Origin: Sequoia sempervirens
Lineage: Eukaryota > Streptophyta > Pinopsida > Cupressales > Cupressaceae
NCBI GenBank assembly: GCA_007258455.2
Contig: VDFB02262723.1
Span: 186,001 to 250,000, forward strand
Reading direction: 5' to 3'
DNA length: 64,000 nucleotides
Shown: positions 24,042 through 36,308 of the stretch, piece by piece
Position numbering within the stretch: position 1 is the stretch's first letter
Layout of the letters: the number at the start of each line of letters is the position of its first letter
The notes under the pieces: generated by a model
What the model was told of the DNA's origin: nothing
Database searches by the model: none
What the model saw: only the letters and a program-made list of their open reading frames with translations
Program-made: the position numbers and the translations under genes

Positions 24042-24776
24042 TTGTCATGTTTTAGTTTTAGAAATAAAACTGGCAAGTTGGCAAGTCTAGTTGTAAAAGC
24101 AAGGAAATTTTAGGGTTCCCTACTCCTTGTTTGTGTATAAATAAGGGCAGCCTTGCCCATTAGTTAGGGAACCGTTATTGCGATAACAAATTGTTGAGCC
24201 TACTTTTGCCTGCAACTTTGTTATTCAGTGTCTGTTCACTTAGTCTAAGAGCACGTTTGCATGCCTGCCTTTTGCTGCAAGTTCTTGTTCAGTTTATGTT
24301 TAATCCGTGTCAAGTGTAATCTGGTTCGATTGCTAAATTGTAAACTTGTTATTGCTACAAATCTACTGTCCCAAACGTGTAATTGTTGTTAGAAATTTGA
24401 GAAAGGAAATCTTATGCCTACTTTGCTTTGATCTACTATTGGACATTTTGTTTTATGTTTTTTGCTTATATAATCTTTATTTCAGCTTGCATCTAAAAGT
24501 ACAATGAGTCTTCAAGTGCGCGTTGGAAGTGAGTTTATTTATGTTTTTGTGTTGAATCATTCCTCATTTACTTGTAACTCTCAAGCTTTGAGTTTATTTG
24601 AGTTGATAGAAGTGTCATTAGTTTCGGCTTAGTTGTAGTTGAAGTTCTGGTAAAGAGAAAACCTCATTTGCGACACAAAGAGTTTTATAACCTTGTGCTC
24701 TTAGCTGAGAACAAAAAGATTGGCAATAGTTTAGTATTCTTTTCTTTTAAGCATCATCAACGAAGAGGGAGCTTCC
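24042..24776 (+). mobile_element. A3 (middle part), 3' half of an A-family unit
   Basis: Continues A3 after G1 and its TTGTC duplicate. TATA-like TATAAATA at 24135-24142 is followed by sequence similar to the A1/A2 R-U5 region, with a single diverged TTATGCCTACTTTGC unit instead of the 73-bp array. It ends in GAGGGAGCTTCC, where B1 has inserted, and resumes at 37248. No ORF of the A1/B1 type is present in A3. Confidence 0.75.
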
Positions 24777-24860
24777 TGTTGTGACCTTTTCACACATCGC
24801 CCCATTCAAGATGGGGACCCCTAATTTTTGCTCCATTCTGGTCTTTTGGCTTGGGTTTTG

Positions 24861-24890
24861 GTCTCTCTCTCTCTCTCTCTCTCCGTCTCT
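24861..24890 (+). repeat. CT dinucleotide microsatellite
   Basis: A (TC)n run about 80 bp inside B1. B2 (42320-42340) and B3 (63035-63060, as GA on the plus strand) have shorter versions, so it belongs to the family and has expanded here. Confidence 0.9.
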
Positions 24891-26099
24891 TTTCTATCTG
24901 CCTTTCCGGGGATTGTGCCCGTCATTGAGCTTAAAACGTGAAATGTTGGCCAGGTCAGAAAATTAGGGTTTCATCTTTCCTGGTCAGTCCGAGGTCGAAC
25001 GAAGTGAGTAAATTGAAAACAGAGCTTAACATTGTTGTCAGTATGCTTCCAGCAGGCTCTCAACAAATTTTCATCAAAATCCGAGTACTTACTATTTTTA
25101 GTAAGTGTGCAATCACAGGCAATCTGTCATCATTTTTGAGATTCCAACAGTCACACTGCATTCGGAGCACATCAGGCTGCTCGTGCGCAAAATTTGAACT
25201 GAAACAAGCAACTTTATATTTTTAGCAGTTCAGCTTCCGGAGCCGATTTCGGGGCTTGGATGCAGAGTTTTCCTTTGCATGTCTAGATATTCCTTCTGGG
25301 TTTTTCGAGACCTTCGCGATGGTATAACATGCAAAACGAGGCGACAACTTTGAGAGTCTAGCCTTCCGAGGCTATTTTTTAGGGTTTGCATGTCAGGGTT
25401 TTCTTTGCATGTCGGCATATTCCTTATGGGTTTTTCGAGAGCTTCGCAGTGATGTGACATGCAAATCAAGATAATCACTCAGTAAGGAACTTACTATTTT
25501 TAGCAGGTGCGTCTCGGCAGCTGCCTCCCAGCACTTCAGAATCACGAGTTGATCGCAATGCAACAGAAACGAGGACAGATAGAGATCATTTGATATGCAT
25601 GCAGAGCAAATTAGGGTTTCCAGCTTCGGGACCTGAAAGAGGGGCAAAAAGTCAGAATTTTCGAAAACCGGTGTAAACCACCGCGATCAGCATCCTTCAG
25701 GCTATCTGCTGGTAAAATTTCAAGTCAAACGGAGCACTTACTATTTATAGTAAGTCAGTTTGGAAACAGGCTAAAAATAGCAAATCAGTTGCATGTGCCG
25801 ATGTCAACAGGCAGGTCACGTGGTGAGGAGCACGTCATTCAAATTTCAAGTCAATCGGAGCAGGGGAGCTATCAGAAGCGAGCAGTTACTATTTATAGCA
25901 AATTACCTTCAGAAAGGAGCTAAAAATAGTAGGCCAACTAAAAATAGCAGTGTCAACAGGGTAACAGGGTCATGAGGATGCAGTGTTTGAAATTTCAAAT
26001 CGTTCCGAGCTTCAGAGATGCAAAAATCAAAGGACTTACTATAAATAGCAGGGCATGGATAAACTAGCGAATACAAGGAAAAAGTGACTAAGTCTGGAA

Positions 26100-26960
26100 C
26101 TTCATCCTGCAGTTACCTGAAAATACGCCCTCAAGCACCAGATGCCAGAAATTTTCTAACTCAGGTATTTCATCCTGCAGCCATGGCAAAATGCGCCCAA
26201 CTCAAGGTGAAGGCATAAAAAATTCTAAGTATGAGACTTCGTCCACCTCCTAGGCTAAAATGCGCCCATGCTTGGAAGGTCAAAGAAAGTCAACGATTTT
26301 CATCCTGTAGCTATGCCAAAATGCGCCCACCTTGAGAGCTGATAGCAAGAAAAATGGCTAAGTGTAGAACTCGTCCTCCACCACCCCCCAAATGCGCCCA
26401 TCCTGCACATAGGTGAAAATGCGCCCAAAGTGAAAGCAAGTCAAAGGAGTCAACATGTTTTATCCTTCTCCCTATGCAAAATGCGCCCAAAAGCATGCAT
26501 GTGAAGACAAAAACGAGGAAGGTGAAAGGTCACAAAAGGACGTGGTTGCAAGTTTCATCCAACTCTACATGAAAAATGCGCCCAAAAAGAGAAAAGGTCA
26601 AAGGAGTCAACATGTTTTATCCTTCTCCCTATGCAAAATGCGCCCAAATGAGGTCAAGTAAGGACAAAAAACGAGAAGTTGAAGAGTCATCCTCCATGCA
26701 AGCCAAAATGCGCCCAAGATGATGATGGTAAAAGTGAATGTAGGGTGGTGAATGAGGTAAAAGGTGAGTAAAATACTCCAAGGCGTGGTCAAAGCAAGGT
26801 AAGTGCTAGGCGTGGCAATATTCTTCTTCAAGTGCTAAATGCGCCCAAGGTGGTAAGTATTATAAGGTGTTAGAAAATATTGCCAATGGTGAAATAAAGT
26901 GCTAGGCATGGTTTCTTCTTCAAGTATGCTATGCGCCTAGGGTGGTGAAATGAAATATAA
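26100..26960 (+). repeat. B1 array of AAAATGCGCCCA repeats
   Basis: About twelve copies of AAAATGCGCCCA or close variants (for example near 26188, 26258, 26320, 26478, 26573, 26635, 26705, 26838), at intervals of about 25-130 bp. Typical linkers read ...AAGTCAAAG...TTCATCCT(G/C)C. The same array is in B2 (43560-44540) and inverted in B3 (60720-61830). It is non-coding; the ORFs of 60-90 codons crossing it are chance. Confidence 0.8.
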
Positions 26961-28662
26961 GATGATGTGATGAAAAATTTTCCTAAGGCGTTGGAGCTTC
27001 AAGTGGAAATGTTTTTTTTTCAAGTGTGGAATAAAGTGCAAGGTGGTGAGAACAAAATTGCTAGGCGTTGGAATTACAAAATAATAAATTTTTCCTAAGG
27101 CATTGAAGATGTTGGAAGTTAAAAAATGATGTGCTTGCAGGAAGATCTTCTAAGTGAAATAAATTTTTCTCATAGGCAAAGTGATCAAAGCTAAAAACTT
27201 CCAAGGCAAAATAATTTTTCTAAGGCAAAATTTTCAAGATGATTTAAAATTTTTCTAAGACAAAGTATTTTCTTCCTTAGAAAATACGCCTAGAACTCAA
27301 GGTGGTGAATTTTCCAGAGGCACGAGCAAAGTTTTCAGAGATGAAGGTGATGACAATGCAGGATGAATTTAAAATTTCTCAAGTCTGAGCAACGGAATGT
27401 TCACAGAGATGAAGAACGGATTTAAATTGGTGGAATAATATTTTTCTAAGGTTCAAAATTTAAAAAATTAAATGAACCCGTTCGTTGTGTACCCATGGAT
27501 ACATCACGTTTCGGATAAAATTTTCTTCTGGGTACTGAACATTTGTGATGATAGATGAATTTCCATGTCTTCCGCGCTTCGCCAAGACCTTCAGCATGAG
27601 GAATTTAATCGGTGCTCGAATTGTGAGTTTTCCTAAGGGAAAATTTTAAAATTTTCTAAGGCAAAGTGAATAAAATGTGTTTTCAAGATAATTTTCTCCG
27701 GACAACGAATTTGAAGTGAGTTGCCTAGATGATTTCGATCGAATTCTTCACGGATGAATTTTCCAGAGCGTCAGAGATGATTAAAACTTAAATTTGCAAG
27801 ACAGAGTTTCGGCTGGGGAATTCAATGGATTAAAAGATGAAATTTAATTAAACATTTTTGAAAGTAAATTAAGATGCCAGTCAAAGTTGAACTTCTAGAA
27901 GGTTGAGATTCTCGGACAAGTGTCAGAAATACGAGAGAGGGAAAATTCGAATTCTTGAAGTGGAGTAGTGAAAATTTAATGTACTGGCTATAATTGGCTC
28001 CTTCTAGAATTCGATTTTTGGCTGTAAAATTGAGAAGTTTTTCACTTCTTTTTCACAGCTGAAAGAGTTTGATTTGCTCTGAGTTAGACATTGCAATAAG
28101 TTGCTGAAGACTAAAGTGCTGAAGAAGTTCGAATTTTTTTGCTGCAATTGTTGAAGAAGCTCGAAATTTTACTTGCTGAAGGTTGCTTGGTGAAAGGCGT
28201 TGGAAGTTCCTGTGACTGAAATTCGAATTTGCTGAAGGTTGATTGAAGAAATTTCGACTTAAAGAGAAATATTGCTAAAGCTTGAAGAAGATTATATTGC
28301 TGAAGCTGAGGACGCCTTGAAGTAAGAAGAGTTTATTGAGGTGCGAACTTGCTGATTTGGAATTAAAGAGGTGTCAATTCAAAGAGCGAAGTTATTGAAG
28401 TTAGTGAAGTGCAAACTTGCTGATTTGAAGAAGTACGAATTTACAATTGTTGATTGAAGTTGCTAAGTTGCTAAAGTTAAAGTTTACTTAGAAATCTTTT
28501 CTAAGTATTAAAGTTCAAAATCGGTTGAAGAGAAGAAGCTGAGGTTTGCGAATAAGAAATGTTATTGCAGCTTCTCAAGTTCTTGAAGTCGACTGCAGCC
28601 CCTGCACAATGTTTTATTTATTTTATAAATTAATTTGCTGATGAATGTCTATTGTTTTGCAG

Positions 28663-30518
28663 ATGGCTGAGGCAAGGGCGACTGGCAAAGACAACAATGG
28701 TGCATCCAGGCAAGCGGTTATAAAGAAGCTGAGCAAGACATTTATGCCAGAGTCAAAATTCATTTCGAAGTTGGGCAAGCTGACAGATACCAACTTGGGC
28801 TCCATCAACCTTGAAACATTCAAGAATAGAATGTTGGGGATTGGAAGTCATCGACCTTCGAACACTTCGCACAAAATTGTTCGAAGCGGATTATATGCAG
28901 CTGCTGGTTTCCCACCAGCCATTCAGTGTTCGGAGCTGATGATGGAGTGCGCCAATTGCTATGAGAAGGATCACAGGTCGATCATGTCACCAGATGGACA
29001 AGTACTTGCTAATCTCACTCCTTCAGCCATTGGTGAAGCTTTCGGGATCCCGGTGCACAGAAGCATGGTTTACAAATCCAGAGAGCGAGCTGAGCGAATC
29101 TATGCTTCTGCATTTGAGAGATGCATGGAGACAATCAATACTCACTGGATGATCAATCCCAAGCCTTCTCGAACGAAGTTGCCAAGACAAATTATTGTAG
29201 ATGACTTGAAGCAGGAGTATTGCGACCTTATTATGATGCTGAGTCGAGTTGGAGGCTGCCCACAATCATTTATTTTCGAGCCCTGGATGTTCTATTACAA
29301 CAACCTCGTGCTGGAAGGAAAAGACTACGTCAACTGGGCTGCAATGATCAGTGACAATTTGCATGAGTAGCTCCTGAGCCTGAGAAGGACGAAGACGTTC
29401 TATATGAGCTCTTACATCATCTACATGCTGGCTCGTATGACGAAGTACAGAGGAATTTCATACAAGGAGCCTGTTGGTTGTGGCTCTCACCAGTTCAAAA
29501 TCCATGAGGCTTGTCCGCAGTTACACCTGCCAAGTACCACTCATTACAAGCGTGTCAATGACGCCTTCACCATGCATATCACGAGATTGCTTCAGGAGCG
29601 GATGCATCACAGAATCTCGAGGGAGGCCCAAGAATTGATTGAAAGGTATGGGTGCTGGTTTATACAGTTTCCAAAGTTTTCTTACATAAGGCTGCAAGGT
29701 TTTTCATCATACCCATATAGGCTGCCTAAGTACTCAACCGATAGAATTTTAATGCTAGAGATATCTAGGCAATTGGTTGCCTACGATAAAATTCAAAAGA
29801 AGAAGAAGAAGGGAGGTGTTGACTTCCCGATTCTCATGGGCAATTTGGACAAGGTGTGTCCTTCATTACAGGCAGCCAAAGAAGCCGAGAGTGAGCTTCA
29901 ATTTTATCACTTTTCATATCACACCAGCCGACAGCACTATGATCCGCATAATCACATTAAATGGGTACTGTCAGAAGAGTTTAAACACAAGGCAAATATT
30001 GAGGATTATTGGGCTGATGCACCAGATGAGATTGAAGTTAGGAAAATAATGTTCTCTCGGTTGCTGATTAATATGATCAGGGAGTGTGAAGTTGTTCCGG
30101 TTCCAGACCAAGTGAATGAGGATATGGACGTTGTCCATCCAGATTATGCAACAGTAAGAGATACTCCACTCCCACTCCCGGATTGGTCAAAACCAGAGGT
30201 TGCTGACTTGGACACACTTTCTATTCCGGTCTTGACATTTACCAGAGCATGGGTTGACAGGCGTGTGAGCAGATTGAAGAGTAGTCAATTGCTTTGACTT
30301 ACAATTTGATGGGATATCACAGGACACCCACCACCGGCAGAAAGAAACAAATCACACGAGGTCCAGAGTCCAGAAGGAAAGAGCCAGTTCGCCAGGAGCC
30401 TATTCAGCCGGAGCCTCCACGAGTTGCAGTTGAGTCACCCACGCCATTGGAGACACGTTCTCCAAGTATCCAGGAGGTTTCTTTATTTGCTAATCAGAGG
30501 AATGCATTGAATCAGGTG
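28663..30518 (+). pseudogene. B1 ORF, N-terminal half: large protein of unknown function
   Basis: Not recognised. The ATG at 28663 directly follows a strong splice acceptor (TTGTTTTGCAG), suggesting a spliced leader. Residues 1-235 are continuous and include ANLTPSAIGEAFGIPV, a pattern loosely like the N-terminal region of plant transposon-associated 'mobile domain' proteins (weak, by eye). TAG at 29368 (probably from CAG) interrupts. The same frame resumes through ISREAQELIERYGCWFIQFP (Trp about residue 332) and a Lys run to 30297. A frame slip near 30295 leads into a Pro/Glu/Arg-rich segment cut by A2 after ...NALNQV. The reading resumes in frame at 34685. The full reading is about 1,105 codons. 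No gag, protease, RT or integrase motif is seen. A1 carries a degenerate homologue. Confidence 0.75.
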
Positions 30519-33500
30519 TGTTGTACCCAAAACCAAATTTTTTGCTTCACTAAGGCATTTTGCTTAATTGAGTCTTAATCTTGTTGAAGTGATGTCAGAA
30601 GGTCATTTTTTGGGCTTTTCAAATATGGAGTTGGTGTCAGTGTCATGTTAGTCTGTTACTGAAGTGATTTAAGGAAAATGAAAATTTGAACGAAAAACAT
30701 CAAAATTTTCAATCTCTGGAGAAGGAAGCACATTTTCAAATGGGCGCCCTATCTTTTAGGGGCTTAGATCCTGTTTTTAGGGTTTGTCACCTCTAGCAGA
30801 CATTTGTCCGGCATCACGTCAGCTTCGCAGTGAGCTATCAAGCCTGTCAAATGGACCTGTTTCGAGCAAGTTGTGGAAGATACAGTGCAAAACGAGGCGA
30901 AGACGAGAATTGACTAACACTGGTAAAAAGCACAGCTTTTGGAAAGGGCGCCCATCTTTTTGAGGTGCCAAATGAAGGTTTTTGGCTAAATGCCACCCAA
31001 GATGTTTGTCTCACGTTTGTTCAAACTTCGCGACGCATCCGTCAGTGGGTGAATCTGAGTTGCTGAAGTGCCTGAACCGGAGGTCAAACCTGGGTCAAAT
31101 CTTAGTCAAAATATCAAAGCAAAAGAGCACATTTTCAAAGGCGCCTGAGCTTTTCAAGCCTTTAATGCTTTCTTTGATGATATCAGATGTTCAATGTGTC
31201 CGTGTTACGTTCAGCTTTCCGTTGCTTGTCTCCGTCAGATCAGAGGATGACTTAGCAGCTTGCAGTCGGAGTTTTTATATTATTTTTGTCATTTCTAGAA
31301 ATGGCCAAGTCTGGAGGAAAAGAGCAACTTTTCAAAAAGGCGCCCTTGATTTTCACCCCTCAGATGATGTTTTCTTGAGAAATGTGCCTTTGCAGCTGTC
31401 ATGCAGAATGAAGTCAGCTCCGCAGTGAACCTGAGATCCAGTCCCGAAAGTTGATAAATCAAAAGTTATGAAGGATTTTGTTTTCCCTTTGTATGAGATG
31501 CAGAAGTCGAAATTTGACTAAGTCTGAGAAAAAGCGCAGCTTTTGAAAAAGGCGCTTGGATTTTTGAGCCTTCAGATGTCAGTTTTATGGTTTCCAGTCT
31601 CAAGATACCTTTTGATCAGTTCTTACTTAGCTCTGCAATGCACCTGTCAGCCAGCCAATCGGAGAAGTCAGTCAACCAGTGTCAGAGGATGAACAGAGGT
31701 CCCGGCAGAGGTTTAAGCCTAAATTTTCATGAAATTTGGCTAAGTCTGGAATTCGCCTTAAGAGCTCAAAGTTGGATTTTCGAAAGAGAGTTGAATGGAC
31801 GCCTTAACTTGAGTTCTGACTGCAGTTAGACTAAACGATTTCTGGGTTGTCATCTCCAGTTCATATTTTGGCATGTTGAGTGATCTTTCAGTTCGCATGT
31901 TCAGTTAACAATTTTGCATGTTGAGTTAACTTGTTTGCATGTTGAGTTAACTGAAGTCTCTACTTGAAAGTCAACTTAAGTTCACATGCATGTTAAATTT
32001 GGTTGCAATTGTGAAGTTTTTGTGAAGATGGCGCTTCATTGAGTGTCAACTGAAGTTCTGAAAAGGGACGGCATAATTGATGAAGCATAATTTAGTGAAG
32101 CATGGCATATTTGCCTTTGAATGTTAACTTTAGTTCTCAAAAGGGTCGCCATATTTAGGATTTTTTAAGATTTAAAGCATGAGAATGAAATATAGCGAAT
32201 TTTGAATGTTAACTGAAGTCTTGAAAGGGTCGCCATTTTTAGAATTGATTTGAAGCATGAAGTTGGCGAATTCAAACTCATTTAAGGTTGTCAACTTGAG
32301 TTCTCAAAAGGGCCGCTTTAGTTCTTAATTGTTGAATTTAATGAATGAAGATGGTCAACTGAAGTCTAAATCGCATGGTTTTGTCAACTGAAGATTGAAA
32401 GGGAAAACCCTAAAGCATGGTGCTTTATTTAGCATATTTTAGTTTCAGTTAACTAAAATGAGGTCCAATTAGAAGCCAAGCGCCATTTTTCAAGCTTTAG
32501 TGCTTTATGCGAATTTCAATGATGAAAGCTTATTTATTTCAGCCTTGGCATCCATTATTTCTTCATTTCAAACTTCAAAGCCTACATTCTTCTTGAGCGA
32601 GCAGCAAGCTAAAGGTGCTACAGGTGTCAGAATTCAGCGTTCTTCGTAGCAACGAATTCAGATTGTGCAGAGGAAGAAGATTCCAGACTTTATTTTCACT
32701 TTGCATGCAGGTTTTATCAAATTCCTAAAGAAGATTGGCGAATTTTTCAGAAGCAGAACAAGCAAAACTTTCTATCTTCTGTCTTATTTCTTCTATTTCT
32801 CATCTTAGGTACTTTCTTCGCATGTCAAAGAAATTCAACGTATATTCAGAATTTGATCATCTGGGTTCGCATACTTCAGCATTTGCAGCAAAACCCACGT
32901 CTTAGATTTTTTTGAGAAAATTGCCCCATAGCCTTCATTCTGAAGCTCTGTGCTTTTTTCCGAGAATTTCTTTGCATGTGGGCTTGAATCACATCTTTTT
33001 GAAAATTGCATCATATGGGTTTGTTCAGAATTCCGTTGTGCACAAAACCCATGTTCCAGATTTTCTCAAGAAAAATTGCCCCGAGAAGCTCTAAAAACCC
33101 CTGCTTTTCTCGACTAAAAAGTCTCTGCATGCCTAGCTAAAACTCACTTTTTTGAATTTTTATTGATTTGGGTTTGCTTAGAATTTGATTTTGCACAAAA
33201 CCCACGTTTCAGAAAAACTTCGAAAATTTCTCCCGCCTTCGGCTATTTTTAGCCTTGTCCAGAGGTTTTCAGTTTTTCAGAAAGTTCTTCAAGTATATTC
33301 GACTTTACAGTCAAAAGTTCTCATTTTCAAAATGCAGCTCAATCTCATTGATTATAAGGCAAAATCTGCCTTTACGCATAATTTTGTCAAAACTTCAGTT
33401 ACAGAGCCGCCAAAGTTACTATCAATGAAGTGCCTGAGATGACATGGAGTGATCTGCCAGTTGGAAACTGCAGTTAGTTTCGAGGATAGAATCAAGAGCA

Positions 33501-33812
33501 GCAGTTAACTCGACTTTCAGTCTTGAGTTCACTCGCTGATTTCACACATGCTTATCTCATCCTTGGAATTATCATCACAGGAGTTAGGGTTAGGGTTTCC
33601 AGTTAACTGAAGGTAGTGTCCAGTTGACTTGCTTTAAATAAGGACGTGCATGCTTGCACATGGTCCATTTAGGTTATTTGTACCGGTTAACTGATGGTAG
33701 CTTTCCAGTTAACTGTATAGTTTACTCCATTAGGGTTTGGCAGCAAATCTTGCATGCATTGCAAGAACTGTAGATGACTCAAGGTGATTTTAGGGTTACC
33801 TACACCTTGATG

Positions 33813-33822
33813 TATATAAATA
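33813..33822 (+). promoter_or_regulatory. Probable TATA box of A2
   Basis: TATATAAATA in the same context as in A1 (19114), followed by AGAGCTTTTGCTC. It is about 870 bp upstream of the 3' terminus and about 120 bp upstream of the tandem array. Confidence 0.55.
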
Positions 33823-33941
33823 AGAGCTTTTGCTCATTTGTAAATAACTTTTGCTTGAGAGAGAAATATATGCTGCGCCTACCTTGCCCTCAATATTGCT
33901 CTTTTGGTATTTGTTCATGTGTCTTCACTATTACGATTAAT

Positions 33942-34310
33942 TGTTATGCCACATAGGGTTTCATGCAATTGTAATGGTGAATTCTTTCTGTTTTGTGAAT
34001 CTTTACCATTATGATCAATTGTTATGCCACATAGGGTTTCAAGAGGTTGTGATGATAAATCTGTTTTGTGTATCTTTACCATTGTGATCAATTGTTATGC
34101 CACATAGGGTTTCAAGAGATTGTGATGATAAATCTGTTTTGTGAATCTTTTATTATTATGATCAAGTGTTATGCCACATAGGGTTTCATAAGATTGTGAT
34201 GATAAATCTGTTTTGTGAGTCTTTACTATTATGATCAAGTGTTATGCCACATAGGGTTTCATAAGATTATCATGGTAAATTCTTAAATCTGTTTTGTGCC
34301 CAATAAACTT
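33942..34310 (+). repeat. A2 tandem repeat array, unit 73-78 bp, five copies
   Basis: Copies of a TTATGCCACATAGGGTTTC unit start at 33942, 34020, 34093, 34167 and 34240. The spacer reads like GATAAATCTGTTTTGTGAATC. It lies downstream of the TATA box, so it would be in the transcript. Periodicity is tighter than in A1, suggesting recent homogenisation. Confidence 0.9.
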
Positions 34311-34684
34311 GTCTAGATTGAGTGATAGATCGCGCCCACCTTCAAGTAGAGAATCTAAACTCGCTTATCGCCCGATAGTCAAACCCCGCTCCATTTCCTC
34401 ATGCTTTTCTTGAGGAAATTGGATAGATTTAAAGTAGATAGCTTAGTTGTAGTTAATGATGCTAAAACCAAAATCCTTAGCTGCAACGCTCTTGGTTTTC
34501 TTAACCTTGTGCCTCTTCCAAATGAGAACAAAAAGATAGGACTTAGATTACTTTTCTTTTCCATGCATTCCAGCACAACGAGGGAGCTTCCCCTCCTAAT
34601 TTGAAGAGCACTCATTGCGTAGTGTACATAGCTGTCCGTACAAACTTGCACTCCAGAGGTGTTAGATTTTACGCCAACAAGGTG

Positions 34685-36145
34685 CAAGCAGTACAGGAGA
34701 ATAATCAGCCACCACGGAGAGAGTCGGTTGGCCAGAGTGTCAACGCACCTAGTAGGGTTGATCAACAGGATGATGAGGGGACTACCACTGACCCTCAGTT
34801 TCAGCAAGAGTTAGAGGCGGCTATGGAGGATGATGATGATATAGTTTCAGGAGACACTCAGCCACTTGAGGACGATGAGCCTCACCAGAATGATGTAGAG
34901 GTTGAACAGGTTCGAGAAGTAGAGGCACAGGAGCAGCAGCCCTTTGATATACAGTATAGAGTACTTGATTGGCTCAGGGATAGGATGAGGAGAAGCCGCA
35001 GCGAGGAGATTGATCCAGCAGTTGAAATGGAAGAGTTCTTGAACAGGATCAGTGCACCTCCACAGAAGAAGAGAGCACGAAAGTTTTCGAAGATATCAAC
35101 TGATGAGAATGGTTCCTGTACCCTTCACATGGCTGTGCCACAGGGTGATTGTGACCGAGATGAAGCAGTGCCAGAGAATTACGTGGTCACAACTTTGGAG
35201 CTAGGACGCCCCACTGGTGCACAGATTGTAGAGGAGTGTGATAACTCCTACCTCGCCCTCAAGGACAGATTATTCAAGAAGGAAGGAAAGTACAAGAAGT
35301 TGAAAAGAGAGCATAAGGCTCTAATTGGATATGTGCAGCAGTTGTCTCGTTCTCGTGGGCAGGAGATTCCAGTGATAGAGCCTCCAGCAGAGATACCTAG
35401 AGAGTCAATCAGTGGCTTGATGGAGTTAGGGAAGATGGTTCAGGAGAGACAATTGGGTCACGGGAGTTCGTGTTGAGACATAAAATTTATGGAGGACCTT
35501 GCTTTTGCTTTTCAGCAGGCTTCTAGTATTTTGGCACGGATGGAGGCAGTTGATCAGGCCTGGGGTGATGCTTCTGTCTATCAGAGCAAAGTAATTCAGC
35601 GTCTTGAGGCATTGAGGCATGCCCCTTTGCAATTGCTGATTGATGGAGGGGTCATTCAGGAGAATGACAGGTACGACTTTTCTAGATGGTATTCTTCAGC
35701 AATCACGGGACGTGGTTTCTTCGACGCAGCACAGGCAGATTCAACCAGGGTACGTAAGGCTATGGCCAATATCATTGATGGAGTTCAGAATACTTTTGAG
35801 GCCATATTTGCTAGGCAGTTGAATCCGGATGAGGTAAATGTTGATAATTTGAGGGGTAGGCTGGTGCCCTTCTTTTCAGAGGTGAAGACCTTCGTACAGG
35901 ATGATTTCGAAAATACTTCCACTTTCTCCACCTTGATCCAGAACACGCAGGATTCCGTAGTTGCTTGGAGAAAATCTTGTACAAGGCATGAACATTCAAT
36001 CACGGTGTTAGAGTTCCAGCTTGATTGCATTCCACCCATTTCAGTTCAGGAGGTTGAGGCTGTACTTGGCAGGTTCGTTGAGTTCGCAGTCAGAGAGAAG
36101 GAGAATGGGAATGCACTTCTGGATGATGATCTTCTAGAAGACTGA
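34685..36145 (+). pseudogene. B1 ORF, C-terminal half: acidic, basic and coiled-coil regions
   Basis: Continues the B1 ORF in frame once A2 and one AGGTG copy are removed (NQV joins QAVQENNQPPRR). An acidic stretch rich in D/E (about 34820-34960) is followed by a basic cluster PPQKKRARKF (about 35060-35090) that resembles a nuclear localisation signal. Next come a conserved block VTTLELGRPTGAQIVEE and a heptad-like helical region (LKDRLFKKEGKYKKLKREHK, about 35250-35310). TGA at 35474 (likely from CGA) interrupts. The same frame continues to the TGA at 36143, ending LLDDDLLED. The same order of blocks is present in A1, so two families carry the same gene. Function is unknown. A chromatin or nucleic-acid role is only a guess from the charge pattern. 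Confidence 0.75.
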
Positions 36146-36308
36146 TTGTGGGCATTAATTGCCTTTTCTATTTTGGGAGTGAGTGGGAATCTTTGCTCAT
36201 TTATTGCACCACTCCCCATTCTGGCAGTTTTTAGGGTTAGGGCTGAGGTGGCTTAATCTTAGCCATTCTATTGATTGTAACCCTAGCCGTCTTTTGGACT
36301 GGGCTATC

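Larger units (their letters stand above)
30519..34679 (+). mobile_element. A2: ORF-less A-family unit (solo-LTR-like), nested in the B1 ORF
   Basis: Starts TGTTGTACCC, ends ACGCCAACA, flanked by the perfect duplication AGGTG (30514-30518 and 34680-34684), 4,161 bp. Both ends match A1. It has the GGCGCC array (30742-31550), AGTTAACT palindromes (31900-32460), TATA box (33813) and the 73-bp array (33942-34310), but passes from leader to promoter (about 33420-33600) without the roughly 2.9 kb coding block found in A1. ORFs inside it (up to 148 codons) have no counterpart in A1 and are not credible genes. Confidence 0.9.

Noticed and set aside
30982..31428. 148-codon open reading frame in A2
   Set aside because: Spans the 200-bp repeat array; the matching part of A1 is not open, so it is chance.
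33942..34310. Regular repeats with similar spacers, superficially like a CRISPR array
   Set aside because: Unit is about 73 bp with spacers that are themselves similar to each other, it sits inside a plant LTR-like unit, and there are no cas genes. It is a tandem repeat.
34379..34807. 142-codon minus-strand ORF across the A2 end
   Set aside because: It crosses the A2/B1 junction at 34679, so it cannot be an ancestral gene; it is a shadow of the repeat and of the B1 ORF.
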